Positions 7,734 through 19,052 are shown, counted from the stretch's first letter. The stretch: 64,000 nt of DNA from Marinobacterium zhoushanense (GCF_014641945.1 NZ_BMIJ01000001.1:544585-608584); one strand, 5' to 3'. Translations and numbers: made by a program. Notes: generated by a model from the letters alone, not told the origin.

Positions 7734-10112
7734 TTAATCTCTCAATGTTGCTCCGAGCTTTTCGTTCAGAGCAGTGACGACAGCGCTCACTGCGCTGTTT
7801 ATTTCTTCATCATTAAGAGTGCGTGATGGATGTTGCCAGGTCAAGCCCAGAGCCAGACTTTTTCGTCCCGGTTCAATACCTTGGCCCTGATAGACGTCGA
7901 ACAGAGTGACCTGTTTGAGGTATTCGCCGGCATTCTCGGAGGCCACTTCACGCAGCTGCGCGAAGGGGGTTTCGGCACTGACAAGGATCGCCAGATCGCG
8001 ACGCGACTCGGGGAACTTGGACAGTTCGGAGAAACGTGCCACACGGCCATCGACCACCGCATCCAGCGCGATTTCGAACAGATACACCGGACCGGTCAGA
8101 TCCAGCGACTTCTGCAACGACGGATGCAGGGCACCGATACGACCCACCAGCTCGCCATCCAGCAGGATCGCGGCGCTCTGGCCCGGATGCAGTGCAACAT
8201 GGCTGTCGGCACGGAAGCTGAATCGGCCGGCATTGCTGCCCAGAGCCAACAGCGTTTCCAGGTCGCCCTTCAGGTCGAAGAAGTCGACCTTATCGTTAGC
8301 GGCACTCCACCCCTCCGGCTGACGGCTACCGCAGATGATGCCGGCCACCACGTTCTGCTGCTGCAGGCCATCGGTACCCGGCACGAAGCGCTGGCCGATC
8401 TCGAACAGACGTACACGCGACTGCTGACGGTGCTGATTGTACTGTACCGCCTTGGCCAGACCCGGCCACAGGGTGGTCCGCATCACCGCCATCTCGGTGG
8501 AGATCGGGTTGGCCAGCGCCATCGGCTGATGCTGGTCGTCAAACTGCTTGGACAGGCCCGCTTCGATGAAGCTGTAGGTGATCGCCTCCTGGTAGCCCAG
8601 GGAGATCAGGTGGGCACGGACACGGCTCTGATTCACCTTGGCTTCGGCGATCGGCGGAATCGGCAGCTCAGCACGCGGGGTACGCACCGGCAGATTGTTG
8701 TAGCCGTAAACGCGGGCGATCTCCTCGATCAGGTCCATCTCCAGGCTGATATCGAAGCGATAGCTCGGCACGCTGGCCAGCCACTCACGCTCACCGTTGC
8801 GCTCCAGGCTCAGGCCCAGACGGGTCAGGATCTCTTCGATCTCTGCAGCCGGGATCTCCAGCGCCAGCATGGAGGTGACCTTGTCGTGACGCAGGCGCAC
8901 CTTCTCCGCCTTCGGCAGCTGATCTTCAGCCACGGCCTCGGTCACCGGACCGGGTTGACCGCCGACGATCTCGAGCAGCAGCGCGGTGGCGCGCTCCATG
9001 GCACGACGCTGCAGCTGCCAGTCGACACCACGCTCAAAGCGGTGGGAGGAGTCGGTGTGCAGACCATAGCTGCGAGCACGACCGGCGATCGCCAGCGGCG
9101 CGAAGAAGGCGCTCTCCAGCAGGATATCGCGGGTCTCATCGGTCACCGACGTCGGCTCGCCGCCCATGATACCGGCCATCGCTACGGCGGCTCCGCTGTC
9201 GGCAATCACCAGCGTATCGCTGTTGAGTTTGACCTCCTGCCCGTCGAGCAGGGTCAGCGCTTCGTCCTGCTGCGCCATGCGCACCTGGATGCCACCGTTA
9301 AGCTTGTTCAGATCAAACGCGTGCATCGGCTGGCCGAGTTCGATCAGCACATAGTTGGTCACATCGACCACCGGATCGATGGAGCGGATACCGGAGCGGC
9401 GCAGCTTCTCCTGCAGCCACAGCGGCGACTCCACACCGGGGTTGATGTTGCGGATCACGCGCGCCAGATAACGTGGGCAGCCCTGCGGTGCCACCAGCGT
9501 CGCTTCGATCTGATCATCGATCTGCGGCGCTACCGGCGAGCAGTCGATATCGGCCACCGGCACCTTGTTCAGCACACCCACTTCACGCGCCATACCGGCG
9601 ACGCTGAGGCAGTCACCACGGTTCGGCGTCAGATCCACATCGATGATCTGGTCGTTCAGCTTCAGGTAGTCGCGAATGTCGCTGCCAACCGGCGCATCGG
9701 CGGCCAGCTCCATCAGACCGCCATGGTCGTCGGACAGACCCAGTTCATCCTCGGCGCAGAGCATGCCGAAAGACTCGACCTGACGCAGTTTGGCTTTCTT
9801 GATCTTGAAGTCGCCCGGCAATACGGCGCCGACCTGGGCGAAGGGCACCTTGATGCCGGCACGTGCATTGGGGGCACCGCATACGACCTGGAAGGTCTCC
9901 TTGCCGTCGCTGACCTGACAGACGCGAAGCTTGTCCGCATCCGGATGCTGCTCGGCGCTGAGAATCTCGCCGACCACAACACCGCTGAACGCGCCGGCAA
10001 CCGGCTCGACGTCGTCCACTTCCAGTCCCGACAGGCTGAGCTGATCGGCCAGGGTCTGGGTATCGATTTCGGGCTGCACCAACTCGCGCAACCAGTGTTC
10101 ACTGAATTTCAT
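7734..10112 (-). CDS. pheT: Phenylalanine-tRNA ligase beta subunit
   Basis: 792 residues, the usual length. With PheS it forms the alpha2beta2 enzyme that charges tRNA-Phe in the cytoplasm. Domains in order: an OB-fold tRNA-binding domain (about 40-150), the B3/B4 editing region (FERGVDWQLQRRAMERATAL lies near its end), the B5 domain (about 400-470), the catalytic-like core (YQEAITYSFI onward) and the C-terminal ferredoxin-like anticodon-binding domain (FPESRRDLAILV onward). It starts with ATG after AGGACAGC, 39 bases downstream of pheS, and is followed closely by ihfA. Nothing unusual is visible. Confidence 0.98.
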   Translation of the reverse strand: MKFSEHWLRELVQPEIDTQTLADQLSLSGLEVDDVEPVAGAFSGVVVGEILSAEQHPDADKLRVCQVSDGKETFQVVCGAPNARAGIKVPFAQVGAVLPGDFKIKKAKLRQVESFGMLCAEDELGLSDDHGGLMELAADAPVGSDIRDYLKLNDQIIDVDLTPNRGDCLSVAGMAREVGVLNKVPVADIDCSPVAPQIDDQIEATLVAPQGCPRYLARVIRNINPGVESPLWLQEKLRRSGIRSIDPVVDVTNYVLIELGQPMHAFDLNKLNGGIQVRMAQQDEALTLLDGQEVKLNSDTLVIADSGAAVAMAGIMGGEPTSVTDETRDILLESAFFAPLAIAGRARSYGLHTDSSHRFERGVDWQLQRRAMERATALLLEIVGGQPGPVTEAVAEDQLPKAEKVRLRHDKVTSMLALEIPAAEIEEILTRLGLSLERNGEREWLASVPSYRFDISLEMDLIEEIARVYGYNNLPVRTPRAELPIPPIAEAKVNQSRVRAHLISLGYQEAITYSFIEAGLSKQFDDQHQPMALANPISTEMAVMRTTLWPGLAKAVQYNQHRQQSRVRLFEIGQRFVPGTDGLQQQNVVAGIICGSRQPEGWSAANDKVDFFDLKGDLETLLALGSNAGRFSFRADSHVALHPGQSAAILLDGELVGRIGALHPSLQKSLDLTGPVYLFEIALDAVVDGRVARFSELSKFPESRRDLAILVSAETPFAQLREVASENAGEYLKQVTLFDVYQGQGIEPGRKSLALGLTWQHPSRTLNDEEINSAVSAVVTALNEKLGATLRD

Positions 10113-10151
10113 GCTGCTGTCCTGAATTCGTTCAATTCTGGGTGGGGCCGA

Positions 10152-11192
<1,041 letters not shown>

Positions 11193-11221
11193 TCAATTAC
11201 CTACTGATAGGCGGGTGTGAC

Positions 11222-11578
11222 TTACGCCAAAGCCGCTTTGGCTTTCTCAACCACCGCAGCAAAAGCCACCTGCTGATGAACAGCCAGGTCAGCCAGTACC
11301 TTACGGTCGATTTCGATGTTGGCCTTTTTCAGACCAGCGATAAAGCGGCTGTAGGACAGACCGTTGATGCGGGCAGCAGCGTTGATACGGGCGATCCACA
11401 GAGCGCGGAACTGACGCTTACGCTGACGACGGTCGCGGTAAGCATACTGACCAGCTTTGATAACCGCCTGCTTGGCTACACGGAACACACGGCTGCGAGC
11501 GCCGTAATAACCTTTAGCCTGTTTCAGGATCTTCTTATGACGGGCACGAGCCTGTACACCACGTTTTACGCGAGGCAT
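11222..11578 (-). CDS. rplT: 50S ribosomal protein L20
   Basis: 118 residues, the standard length. It is an RNA-binding assembly protein of the large subunit. The N-terminus [19 protein letters not shown] is the diagnostic L20 start, and [20 protein letters not shown] is its conserved core. It follows rpmI by 42 bases and is preceded by AGGAAGGA. In E. coli L20 represses its own operon by binding mRNA near the infC-rpmI junction. A similar loop is plausible here but not shown. Confidence 0.99.
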   Translation of the reverse strand: MPRVKRGVQARARHKKILKQAKGYYGARSRVFRVAKQAVIKAGQYAYRDRRQRKRQFRALWIARINAAARINGLSYSRFIAGLKKANIEIDRKVLADLAVHQQVAFAAVVEKAKAALA

Positions 11579-11620
11579 AGCAATTCCTTCCTATAAATAA
11601 AGTTGATTCAGACTAAAAGC

Positions 11621-11815
11621 TTACAGATACGGCAGCATGCGCTTGACCAGAGCCTGGTCAGCAGCATTCACCTGCAGCATCGGGCGCAGCTGACGCTTAC
11701 GCTTGGTGCTTTTCTTGGTCAGAATGTGGCTTTTGAAGGACTGCTTGTGCTTGATGCCGTTAGCAGTTTTCTTGAAACGTTTTGCCGCACCGCGGACAGT
11801 TTTAATCTTAGGCAT
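11621..11815 (-). CDS. rpmI: 50S ribosomal protein L35
   Basis: 64 residues from the ATG at 11815 ([20 protein letters not shown]), with GGAGA six bases before it. A TTG two codons upstream is rejected because family members begin MPKIKT. It is a very basic small protein of the large ribosomal subunit. A six-base hairpin, CGCATT with AATGCG, lies immediately before the ribosome site, so translation may be controlled by folding, as in the L20-regulated rpmI of E. coli. That comparison is inference. Confidence 0.98.
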   Translation of the reverse strand: MPKIKTVRGAAKRFKKTANGIKHKQSFKSHILTKKSTKRKRQLRPMLQVNAADQALVKRMLPYL

Positions 11816-11919
11816 TCTCAATCTCCACGCATTCGTTTGTAATGCGCCAGCCGAAAATCGACAAAACCCACACTCCCGACCACAGGGGTCAACAGCGCGG
11901 GTTCAGGCGAAAAAGCTGA

Positions 11920-12456
11920 CTATTTCTTTTTCGGGGCGATGACCATCACCATCTGGCGACCTTCCATCTTCGGCTGCTGTTCTACAGTACCGAGCTCGCC
12001 GAGGTCAGCCTCGACACGCTGCAGCAGCTGCATACCCAGCTCCTGATGGGCCATCTCACGACCGCGGAAACGCAAGGTCACCTTGGCCTTATCCCCAGCT
12101 TCAAGGAAACGTATCAGGTTGCGCAGTTTTACCTGATAATCCCCTTCTTCCGTACCCGGACGGAATTTCACTTCCTTGACCTGCATCTGAGACTGTTTCT
12201 TCTTAGCCTCATTTGCTTTCTTCTTCATCTCATACTGGTGCTTACCATAGTCCATGATTTTACAGACGATGGGATCCGCATCAGAGATCTGTACTAGGTC
12301 AAGTTCTGCCTCCTGAGCGAGCTCAAGAGCCTGTTCAATCGTTACGATACCAACCTGCTGGCCATCTGCGCCGATGAGACGGAGTTCGCGAGCACGAATG
12401 TTTTCGTTAATTGGCGGCAAATTCTGACGAGCGCCGCGCTTGTTATCACGCCTGAT
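11920..12456 (-). CDS. infC: Translation initiation factor IF-3 (AUC start codon)
   Basis: 178 residues if translation begins at the ATC codon at 12456-12454. IF-3 keeps ribosomal subunits apart and proofreads the start codon. The start was chosen because AGGAG lies eight bases upstream. The resulting N-terminus [20 protein letters not shown] also matches the family's basic lead before INENI. The only common-type alternative, TTG at 12420, has no ribosome site and would remove that lead. infC genes are known for AUU/AUC starts, which IF-3 itself discriminates against, giving autoregulation. Conserved segments [20 protein letters not shown] and [14 protein letters not shown] confirm identity. 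It starts 21 bases after thrS. Confidence 0.93.
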   Translation of the reverse strand: MRRDNKRGARQNLPPINENIRARELRLIGADGQQVGIVTIEQALELAQEAELDLVQISDADPIVCKIMDYGKHQYEMKKKANEAKKKQSQMQVKEVKFRPGTEEGDYQVKLRNLIRFLEAGDKAKVTLRFRGREMAHQELGMQLLQRVEADLGELGTVEQQPKMEGRQMVMVIAPKKK

Positions 12457-12477
12457 AGTGTTATCTCCTGAAGAATT

Positions 12478-14394
12478 TTATTGCTGACGCCCTTTACGGG
12501 TCACTTCCTGACCCAGCAGATCAAGCAAGGCGTCAACCGGCATGGTGCCGAGGTCCTCACCGGAGCGCGTACGCACTGCAACGGAGCCGGACTCTACTTC
12601 TTTATCGCCTACCACAAGGAGGTAGGGCACTTTCTGTAAAGTGCGCTCGCGGATTTTAAAGCCGATCTTCTCGTTTCTCAAGTCCGCAACGGCCCGATAT
12701 CCCTGATTTTCGAGACGTTCGGTCACCTGCTTGACGAAATCGGCCTGTTTATCGGTGATATTCATCACCGCAACCTGCACCGGAGCCAGCCAAGTCGGCA
12801 GCGCACCGGCATAGTGTTCGATCAAAATGCCGATGAAGCGCTCGAAGGAACCGAGGATCGCACGGTGCAGCATCACCGGCGTTTCACGCTCGCCCTGCTC
12901 GTTGACGAACTGGGCATTCAGGCGTCCCGGCATCGAGAAGTCGACCTGAATGGTACCGCACTGCCAGACACGGCCCAGGCAGTCACGCAGGGAGAACTCG
13001 ATCTTCGGCCCGTAGAACGCGCCCTCGCCCGGCAGCTCGTCCCAATCCAGCTGGGCGGTATCCAGAGCGTCGGCCAATGCCTTCTCCGCCTTGTCCCAGC
13101 TCTCGTCGGAACCGACACGCTGATCGGGGCGGGTAGAGAGTTTGTAGATGATGTCGGTGAAACCGAAATCTGCATAGACCTCATGCAGGAAGTCGATAAA
13201 CGCCGCCACCTCGGACTGGATCGAGTTCTCCGCACAGAAGATATGCGCGTCGTCCTGCACGAAGCCACGTACACGCATGATGCCGTGCAGCGCACCGGAA
13301 GGCTCGTTACGGTGGCAGGAGCCGAACTCGGCCAGACGCAGCGGCATCTCGCGGTAGGAGCGCAGGCCCTGGTTAAACACCTGAATGTGGCAGGGGCAGT
13401 TCATCGGCTTGATCGCGAAATCCTTGCTCTCGGAGTGCGTGGTGAACATCTGCTCATGGAACTTGTCCCAATGGCCGGACTTCTCCCACAGCGTACGTTC
13501 CACCACCTGCGGAGTCTTGATCTCCTGATAGCCGTGCTTGCGCTGCTTGGCGCGCATGTACTGTTCGATCTGCTGATACAGGGTCCAGCCGTGCGGGTGC
13601 CAGAACACCATACCCGGCGCTTCCTCCTGCAGGTGGAACAGGTTCAGCTGCTTGGCCAGCTTGCGGTGATCGCGCTTTTCGGCCTCCTCCAGACGGTGCA
13701 AGTAAGATTTCAGCTCCTTCTTGTCACCCCAGGCGGTACCGTAGATACGCTGCAGCATCTCGTTCTTGGCATCGCCGCGCCAGTAGGCACCGGCCACCTT
13801 CATCAGCTTGAACGCTTTGATATGGCCGGTGGAGGGTACGTGTGGACCCCGGCAGAGGTCGATGAAATCGCCCTGACGGTAGAAGGAGAGAGGCTCCTCG
13901 CCCGGGATCGATTCGATGATCTCGACCTTGTACTTCTCCCCCATCTGCTGGAACATCGCCACCGCTTCACCGCGGTTCATGATCGAACGGCTGACCTGCA
14001 GATCCTGCTTGGACAGCTCGTTCATGCGCTGTTCGATCTTGGCCAGGTCCTCTTGGGTGAACGGACGCTCATAGGCGAAATCATAGTAGAAGCCATCTTC
14101 GATCACCGGACCGATAGTCACCTGCGCACCGGGGAACAGCTCCTGTACCGCCATCGCCATCAGATGGGCACAGGAGTGACGAATGATATCCACACCCTCT
14201 TCATCCCGTGCGGTGACGATCGCCAGCCGCGCATCCTGCTCGATCAGGTAACTGGTATCGACCAGTGTACCGTCGACCTTGCCAGCCAGGGCGGCCTTGG
14301 CCAGACCGGTGCCGATCGACGCCGCAACATCATAAACAGTTACCGGGTTATCGAATTCGCGAGTACTCGCATCGGGGAGGGTAATAACAGGCAT
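12478..14394 (-). CDS. thrS: Threonine-tRNA ligase
   Basis: 638 residues, the normal size. It charges tRNA-Thr and edits mischarged serine. The layout runs in order: TGS domain (1-61), editing domain with the metal-site pair HSCAH (about 74-78), SAD-like region with YWRGD, class II core with the zinc cysteine in [21 protein letters not shown] and [21 protein letters not shown], then the anticodon-binding domain. It is the first gene of the thrS-infC-rpmI-rplT run. In E. coli ThrS represses its own mRNA through a tRNA-like leader. The roughly 90-base leader implied here might do this, but I did not identify the fold. Confidence 0.98.
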   Translation of the reverse strand: MPVITLPDASTREFDNPVTVYDVAASIGTGLAKAALAGKVDGTLVDTSYLIEQDARLAIVTARDEEGVDIIRHSCAHLMAMAVQELFPGAQVTIGPVIEDGFYYDFAYERPFTQEDLAKIEQRMNELSKQDLQVSRSIMNRGEAVAMFQQMGEKYKVEIIESIPGEEPLSFYRQGDFIDLCRGPHVPSTGHIKAFKLMKVAGAYWRGDAKNEMLQRIYGTAWGDKKELKSYLHRLEEAEKRDHRKLAKQLNLFHLQEEAPGMVFWHPHGWTLYQQIEQYMRAKQRKHGYQEIKTPQVVERTLWEKSGHWDKFHEQMFTTHSESKDFAIKPMNCPCHIQVFNQGLRSYREMPLRLAEFGSCHRNEPSGALHGIMRVRGFVQDDAHIFCAENSIQSEVAAFIDFLHEVYADFGFTDIIYKLSTRPDQRVGSDESWDKAEKALADALDTAQLDWDELPGEGAFYGPKIEFSLRDCLGRVWQCGTIQVDFSMPGRLNAQFVNEQGERETPVMLHRAILGSFERFIGILIEHYAGALPTWLAPVQVAVMNITDKQADFVKQVTERLENQGYRAVADLRNEKIGFKIRERTLQKVPYLLVVGDKEVESGSVAVRTRSGEDLGTMPVDALLDLLGQEVTRKGRQQ

Positions 14395-14490
14395 CAGAGT
14401 TCCTTAAGCTTAGTGGTGGCCCCTACGACAGGTCACATAAGTGCTCTTTTGGCAGCCCCGGAAAGAGCCGCCGTGAAAATAAGACCGCAA

Positions 14491-14519
14491 AGTATACCGC
14501 CCCACCGCGGACAGCTCCA
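14491..14519 (-). promoter_or_regulatory. Candidate sigma-70 promoter of thrS
   Basis: On the minus strand a -10 box TATACT (14496-14491) is spaced 17 bases from a weak -35 box TGGAGC (14519-14514). This would start transcription about 90 bases before the thrS ATG. The gap is shared with the divergent sensor-kinase gene. Confidence 0.5.
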
Positions 14520-14603
14520 GCCGCAAAGACTGGGATACGGACAAAGTCTGCATGAACGCGTACAATTTAGAGCACAAAGGGTGACAGAAATATAAACAAC
14601 CAT

Positions 14604-16190
14604 ATGCCCCGAATTCGACTTCGCATCAGCACCCGGCTGATGATCGTGCTCTGCCTGTTGGTACTCCTGCAATCAGCCCTGCTCGGGGGGTTCGCGCTGC
14701 GGCACCTGGCCGATTCGCTTGAGGACCAGATGGCACAGCGTGCACTACAACTCGCCTCTATGATCGCGCAAACTCCTTCCATCCGCGAAGCGGTAGCGGC
14801 CAACGACAGCGAAGCGACGCAACGGGTCGCCAGCGAATTGCGCGACGCCACCGACGCCAGCTTCATCTCGATCGGCAACGCTCAGGGGATACGGTTGGCC
14901 CATCCGCTGCCCGATCGCATCGGCAAGCCGATGGTCGGTGGCGACAACGACGAAGTACTCAAGCAGGGTCACACCATCATCTCCCAGGCGGTCGGCAGCA
15001 TGGGGCCGTCGATTCGCGGCAAGGCGCCGGTATTCAACGACGTCGGCGAGGTGGTCGGCGTGGTCTCGATCGGTTACCTGACCCAGGAGATCGACGATAC
15101 GGTATTGACCTATCAACGTGTCGTGTTCGCCGTAACGCTGTTACTGCTGGTGCTCTCGGTGCTGGCCGCCAGCTGGATTGCCCGCCGCTTCCGTGCCGCC
15201 ATATTCGATCTGGAGCCGCACCAAATCGCCGCTCTGTTCGAGGAGCGCAACGCCACGCTGGAGTCGATCCGCGAAGGGATCATTGCGATCAACGCCGAGG
15301 GCAAGATCACCACCTGCAACCGGGCCGCGATTGAGACGCTGGGCCTGGAGCAGCGAGATGTGGTCAACCACCCCATCCGTGAAGTTGTACCCGACAGTCG
15401 CCTGCCCGACCTGTTAGAGAGTGGTGAACCGGAGTTCGACACTGAGATGGTGATCGGCGGGCGCAGCCTGATCATCAACCGCATACCGATAAGGGTCAAA
15501 GGCAAACTGACCGGCGTCGTTGCCAGTTTCCGTATCCGCGACGAGTTGACAATGGTTAGCCGACAACTGACCCGGATCCGCCAGTATGCCGAAACCCTGC
15601 GCAGCCAGGCCCACGAATATGCCAACAAGCTGCATACCATCGCCGGGTTGATACAGCTCGACAAGAGTGACGAAGCGCTGGAGCTGATCGGTCAGGAGAC
15701 GCGCGACCATCAGGCGATGCTGCGCTGGCTGGTCGATTCGGTAGACGACCCGGTGGTCTCCGGCTGTCTGCTCGGCAAGTTCAACCGTGCCCATGAGTTG
15801 GGTCTGCAGCTGGTCATAGACCCGGACAGTCACCTGGGCCCGCTACCCGCCAATATCACCCCCGAGCGCCTGGTGACTTTGATCGGCAATCTGATCGACA
15901 ACGCCCTCGACGCCACGCTCAGCGCCAAGGGGCGGAGCGTATTCCTGTCGATGACCGATATCGGCCAGGACCTGATCTTTGAGGTGGAGGATCAGGGCCC
16001 CGGCATCTCCGAAGAGGATATGCCGCGAGTATTTGACCGCGGTTTCAGCCGTAAGGCAGAGGGGCGCGGCATCGGCCTGCACCTGGTTAAAGAGGGTGTC
16101 AGCCAGCTTGGCGGGGAGATTGTGGTGGAGAACCTGAGCGCCGGCGGCGCCCGATTTACCCTTTACCTGCCCAGGGAGAGTGTTGGATGA
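14604..16190 (+). CDS. CitA/DcuS-type sensor histidine kinase
   Basis: 528 residues. A membrane segment (about 13-33), a periplasmic sensor of about 140 residues, a second segment (about 173-193), a PAS domain (about 215-320) and the kinase core follow in that order. The phosphorylation site is His337 in QAHEYANKLH, as in CitA/DcuS kinases. ATP-binding boxes are NLIDNALDA, EDQGPGI and GRGIGLHLV. Such kinases sense extracellular di- or tricarboxylates. The gene overlaps its response regulator by four bases (ATGA) and faces the tctCBA transporter operon, which it probably controls. No strong Shine-Dalgarno sequence precedes the chosen ATG. The ligand is inferred, not shown. Confidence 0.93.
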   Translation: MPRIRLRISTRLMIVLCLLVLLQSALLGGFALRHLADSLEDQMAQRALQLASMIAQTPSIREAVAANDSEATQRVASELRDATDASFISIGNAQGIRLAHPLPDRIGKPMVGGDNDEVLKQGHTIISQAVGSMGPSIRGKAPVFNDVGEVVGVVSIGYLTQEIDDTVLTYQRVVFAVTLLLLVLSVLAASWIARRFRAAIFDLEPHQIAALFEERNATLESIREGIIAINAEGKITTCNRAAIETLGLEQRDVVNHPIREVVPDSRLPDLLESGEPEFDTEMVIGGRSLIINRIPIRVKGKLTGVVASFRIRDELTMVSRQLTRIRQYAETLRSQAHEYANKLHTIAGLIQLDKSDEALELIGQETRDHQAMLRWLVDSVDDPVVSGCLLGKFNRAHELGLQLVIDPDSHLGPLPANITPERLVTLIGNLIDNALDATLSAKGRSVFLSMTDIGQDLIFEVEDQGPGISEEDMPRVFDRGFSRKAEGRGIGLHLVKEGVSQLGGEIVVENLSAGGARFTLYLPRESVG

Positions 16191-16891
16191 GCACAACGTT
16201 AGGCATCGTAATCGCCGAAGACGACCCGCAGATCGCCGAGATCCAGCGACGATTCGTCGAGCGAACACCCGGTTTCGAGATTCGAGGCATCGCCCATACC
16301 ACGCGGGATGCCCGGGAGCTGATCGAGGTGCTGCGTCCGGATCTGGTGCTACTCGATATCCAGTTTCCCGACGGCAGCGGGTTGGAGTTGCTGCGCGAAC
16401 TGCGTGCCGCACGCCAACCTACCGATGTGATACTGATCACTGCAGCCAAGGAGGTCGACAGCCTGACCGAGGCGCTGCGTTGCGGGGTGTTTGACTACAT
16501 CCTCAAACCGCTGGTCTACGAGCGCCTGGAACAGGCACTGCAGAACTACCGGGCTCACCTGGAGCGCTTGCACCAGCTCCAGAGCCTGAGCCAGCAGTCG
16601 GTGGATGGGCTGCTGCCTCGAAGCAATACCGGCACACTCTCTTCACCGGGAGCAACCGCGGCGCGCCTGCCCAAGGGGATCGATACCCTGACGCTGGATA
16701 AGGTACGCTCGGTCATGCAGGCGACCGCCGACAGCTTCAGCGCCGAGCAGGTGGGGGAGAAGATCGGTTCCAGCCGCACCACGGCGCGACGCTACCTGGA
16801 GTATCTGGTCTCCGAACAGGAGCTGGAAGCCGACATCAACTACGGCAGTATCGGACGGCCGGAACGGCGTTACCGACGCCAAACAGGCTGA
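16187..16891 (+). CDS. CitB/DcuR-type response regulator
   Basis: 234 residues. The receiver domain (1-120) has the acidic pocket EDD at 11-13, phospho-acceptor Asp57 in LVLLDIQ and the switch lysine in YILKPL. The C-terminal half carries a helix-turn-helix (SAEQVGEKIGSSRTTARRYL, about 187-206) of the type found in CitB and DcuR, followed by a winged strand ending GRPERRYRR. It is translationally coupled to the kinase. The likely target is the convergent tctCBA operon, perhaps its own promoter too. No terminator with a T-run for the plus strand is visible after it. Confidence 0.93.
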   Translation: MSTTLGIVIAEDDPQIAEIQRRFVERTPGFEIRGIAHTTRDARELIEVLRPDLVLLDIQFPDGSGLELLRELRAARQPTDVILITAAKEVDSLTEALRCGVFDYILKPLVYERLEQALQNYRAHLERLHQLQSLSQQSVDGLLPRSNTGTLSSPGATAARLPKGIDTLTLDKVRSVMQATADSFSAEQVGEKIGSSRTTARRYLEYLVSEQELEADINYGSIGRPERRYRRQTG

Positions 16892-16962
16892 AGCCAGCCA
16901 TACCCTGTTGATCGCCGCTCCTACGCCTCGCTACGCTCGCGAGGTACTGTGCATCCTGTACA

Positions 16963-16997
16963 TAAAAAGAAACCACCTGAGGCTTGGCCAAAGGTGG
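16963..16997 (-). terminator. Secondary hairpin of the tct terminator region
   Basis: Minus-strand stem CCACCT with AGGTGG followed by TTTCTTTTT. It lies downstream of the stronger hairpin at 17000-17036 and could act as a back-up terminator for tctCBA. Confidence 0.5.
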
Positions 16998-16999
16998 TG

Positions 17000-17036
17000 A
17001 AAAAATGCCGGGTAACAGGAACCTGAGTTACCCGGC
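17000..17036 (-). terminator. Intrinsic terminator of tctCBA
   Basis: A ten-base perfect stem GCCGGGTAAC/GTTACCCGGC with a ten-base loop, followed on the minus strand by ATTTTTT. It sits about 25 bases after the tctA stop and closes the transporter operon. The reverse orientation lacks a T-run. Confidence 0.85.
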
Positions 17037-17062
17037 AGGTGCAAGATCGTCTAGCGACTGAC

Positions 17063-18598
17063 TCAGTCGGCCTCCTCCTCGATCTCCATGCGAGCACGGG
17101 CATTTTCCATGCGCCGACGCAGGACCGGGCCGAGGATGTAGGGCAGTGCCAGACCGGCGATCGCCACCGTCCAGATGCCGATGCTAAGTCCGCTGGAGAA
17201 CAGGATCGACCAGTCACCGTCGGAGATCGTCAGCGCGTGACGCAGGCTGCGCTCCATCTCAGGGCCCAGCAGCATCCCCAGGATCACCGGTACCAGCGGT
17301 ACCTCCAGCTTGCGCAGCAGGTAACCCACCAGACCGAAACCGACCATGAAGTAGAGATCCAGCGCGCTGTTGCTGATGGAGTAGATCCCCACCGCCGCGA
17401 TCAGCGTAACCACCGGCATCAGATACTTGGGCGGAATGCTGAGCAGCTTGACGAACAGACCGACCATCGGGATGTTCAGAATCAACAGCATGATGTTGCC
17501 GACCAGCAGCGCCGCGATCACGCCCCAGACCAGTTCCGCGTTCTGGGTGAACAGCATCGGACCCGGTTGCACATTCAGAGAGATCAGCATCGCCAGCAGC
17601 ACCGCGGTAGTACCGCTACCCGGCACGCCCAGGGTCAGCATCGGCACCAGCGCTCCGTTGGCCGCCGCGTTGTTGCCCGCCTCGGGCGCCGCGATACCAC
17701 GCGGATCGCCTTTGCCGAAATATCCCTTGGATCCGACGACCTTCTTCTCCAGCGAGTAACTGATAAAGCTACCGAGCGAAGCACCGGCCCCAGGCAATAC
17801 GCCGGAGATAAAGCCCAGCACCGAACCGCGCAGACTGGTGGGCAGGATGTGCAGGATATCGCTCATCTTCAGGTTGAGCTTGTTCAGCGTCGCGCTGCCC
17901 GCACCTTCGCTGATATGGCGTTCGATAAAGAACATCAGCTCGCTGACGGCGAACAGACCGACGATGGCGATAATAAAGTCCACACCCTCGTACAGTTCGA
18001 GAATGTTGTAGGTATAGCGCTGGTTGCCGGTGGAGATATCCACACCAACAGTGGAGATCATCAAACCCAGCGCAGCGGCAACCACGGTCTTGACCTGGTT
18101 CTTGCCGGTCACCCCACCGAGGGTCGCGAACGCCAGCGAGAACAGTGCGAAATACTCGGCCGGCCCGAAGTGCAGCGCAAAGCGTGCCAGGATCGGCGCC
18201 AGAATGATCAGGCCGATAGTGGCCAGCAGACTGCCGATAAACGAGGCGATTGCGGAGATCGCCAGCGCTTCCGCCGCCTTGCCCTGCATCGCCATCGGAT
18301 AGCCGTCCAGCGTGGTCATCATCGCCGGCTCGTCACCGGGGATGTTGAGCAGGATACTGGAGATACGCCCGCCATACATGGCACCGGCATATACCGAGGT
18401 CAGCAGGATCATCGATGCCGCCGGCGAGAGTCCCAGACTGAACGCCAGCGGAATCAGAATCGCCACACCGTTGGCCGGACCAAGGCCCGGCAGGGCACCA
18501 ATCAGCGTACCGAGCAGCGCACCGATAGCAGCGTACAGCAGGTGCTCCGGCATCAGTGCGACGGAGAAGCCATGCAATAGAAAATTCAACGTTTCCAT
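17063..18598 (-). CDS. tctA: Tripartite tricarboxylate transporter, large membrane subunit
   Basis: 511 residues and about a dozen membrane segments. The family signature is plain at the N-terminus (AALGTLIGALPGLGPANG-like, about 26-46). A second GlyPro-rich segment lies in the middle (GFISGVLPGAGASLGSFISY), as do the PGSGTTAVLLAMLISLN residues near 340. TctA is the large channel subunit of TTT importers, driven by ion gradients and fed by the periplasmic TctC protein. It is the last gene of tctC-tctB-tctA, 13 bases after tctB, and is followed by a terminator. The substrate could be citrate or another carboxylate; the family is broad. Confidence 0.96.
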   Translation of the reverse strand: METLNFLLHGFSVALMPEHLLYAAIGALLGTLIGALPGLGPANGVAILIPLAFSLGLSPAASMILLTSVYAGAMYGGRISSILLNIPGDEPAMMTTLDGYPMAMQGKAAEALAISAIASFIGSLLATIGLIILAPILARFALHFGPAEYFALFSLAFATLGGVTGKNQVKTVVAAALGLMISTVGVDISTGNQRYTYNILELYEGVDFIIAIVGLFAVSELMFFIERHISEGAGSATLNKLNLKMSDILHILPTSLRGSVLGFISGVLPGAGASLGSFISYSLEKKVVGSKGYFGKGDPRGIAAPEAGNNAAANGALVPMLTLGVPGSGTTAVLLAMLISLNVQPGPMLFTQNAELVWGVIAALLVGNIMLLILNIPMVGLFVKLLSIPPKYLMPVVTLIAAVGIYSISNSALDLYFMVGFGLVGYLLRKLEVPLVPVILGMLLGPEMERSLRHALTISDGDWSILFSSGLSIGIWTVAIAGLALPYILGPVLRRRMENARARMEIEEEAD

Positions 18599-18611
18599 CA
18601 GTTCAGCTCCA

Positions 18612-19052
18612 TCAAGTCAGCTTGAGAATGCCGGCCGGCAAATGCAGCTCAAGCAGGAAGTTGAACAACAGATAGATTGCCACCGCACTGCCCAGGCCGG
18701 TCAGGCCAGAAGGTATCGGCTTCGCGCCCATGCGCCAGCAGAGCACACTTACCATCAGCGTGGTTGAGATCACGAATCCAAGCGGCGCCAACAGCGCGGC
18801 AAAGATCAGCAGTAGCACCAGCACGAAGGCCAGATCGAACAGTGTCTTCATACCCGGCCACTCCTGATCGGGATCGGGCTTGACGATGAGGTAGATGCTG
18901 GAGAACCCGAGAATCACCGCCAGCAGCAGCGGGAAGGTCTCCGGTCCGACAGCCTCGACACCGCCAAAAGGCTCGGGGAACTGACTGGCCTCCCAGCCGT
19001 ACGCGACGGCCAGGAGGAGCATCAGGATTCCCAGGATGCGATCGCCGATCAT
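18612..19052 (-). CDS. tctB: Tripartite tricarboxylate transporter, small membrane subunit
   Basis: 146 residues with four predicted membrane segments, beginning MIGDRILGILMLLLAVAYGW. Position between tctC and tctA, length and the GxxxFPxxLAVILG-like segment (ETFPLLLAVILGFSSIYL) all match TctB. TctB proteins diverge strongly and have no catalytic motif; the assignment rests largely on context. The start overlaps the tctC stop by four bases, so the two are translationally coupled. Confidence 0.92.
   Translation of the reverse strand: MIGDRILGILMLLLAVAYGWEASQFPEPFGGVEAVGPETFPLLLAVILGFSSIYLIVKPDPDQEWPGMKTLFDLAFVLVLLLIFAALLAPLGFVISTTLMVSVLCWRMGAKPIPSGLTGLGSAVAIYLLFNFLLELHLPAGILKLT

Noticed and set aside
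12814..14595. Open frame of 593 codons on the plus strand
   Set aside because: Antisense shadow of thrS; no protein-like motifs.
17039..18580. Open frame of 513 codons on the plus strand
   Set aside because: Antisense shadow of tctA, dominated by Gln, Arg, Asp and His.
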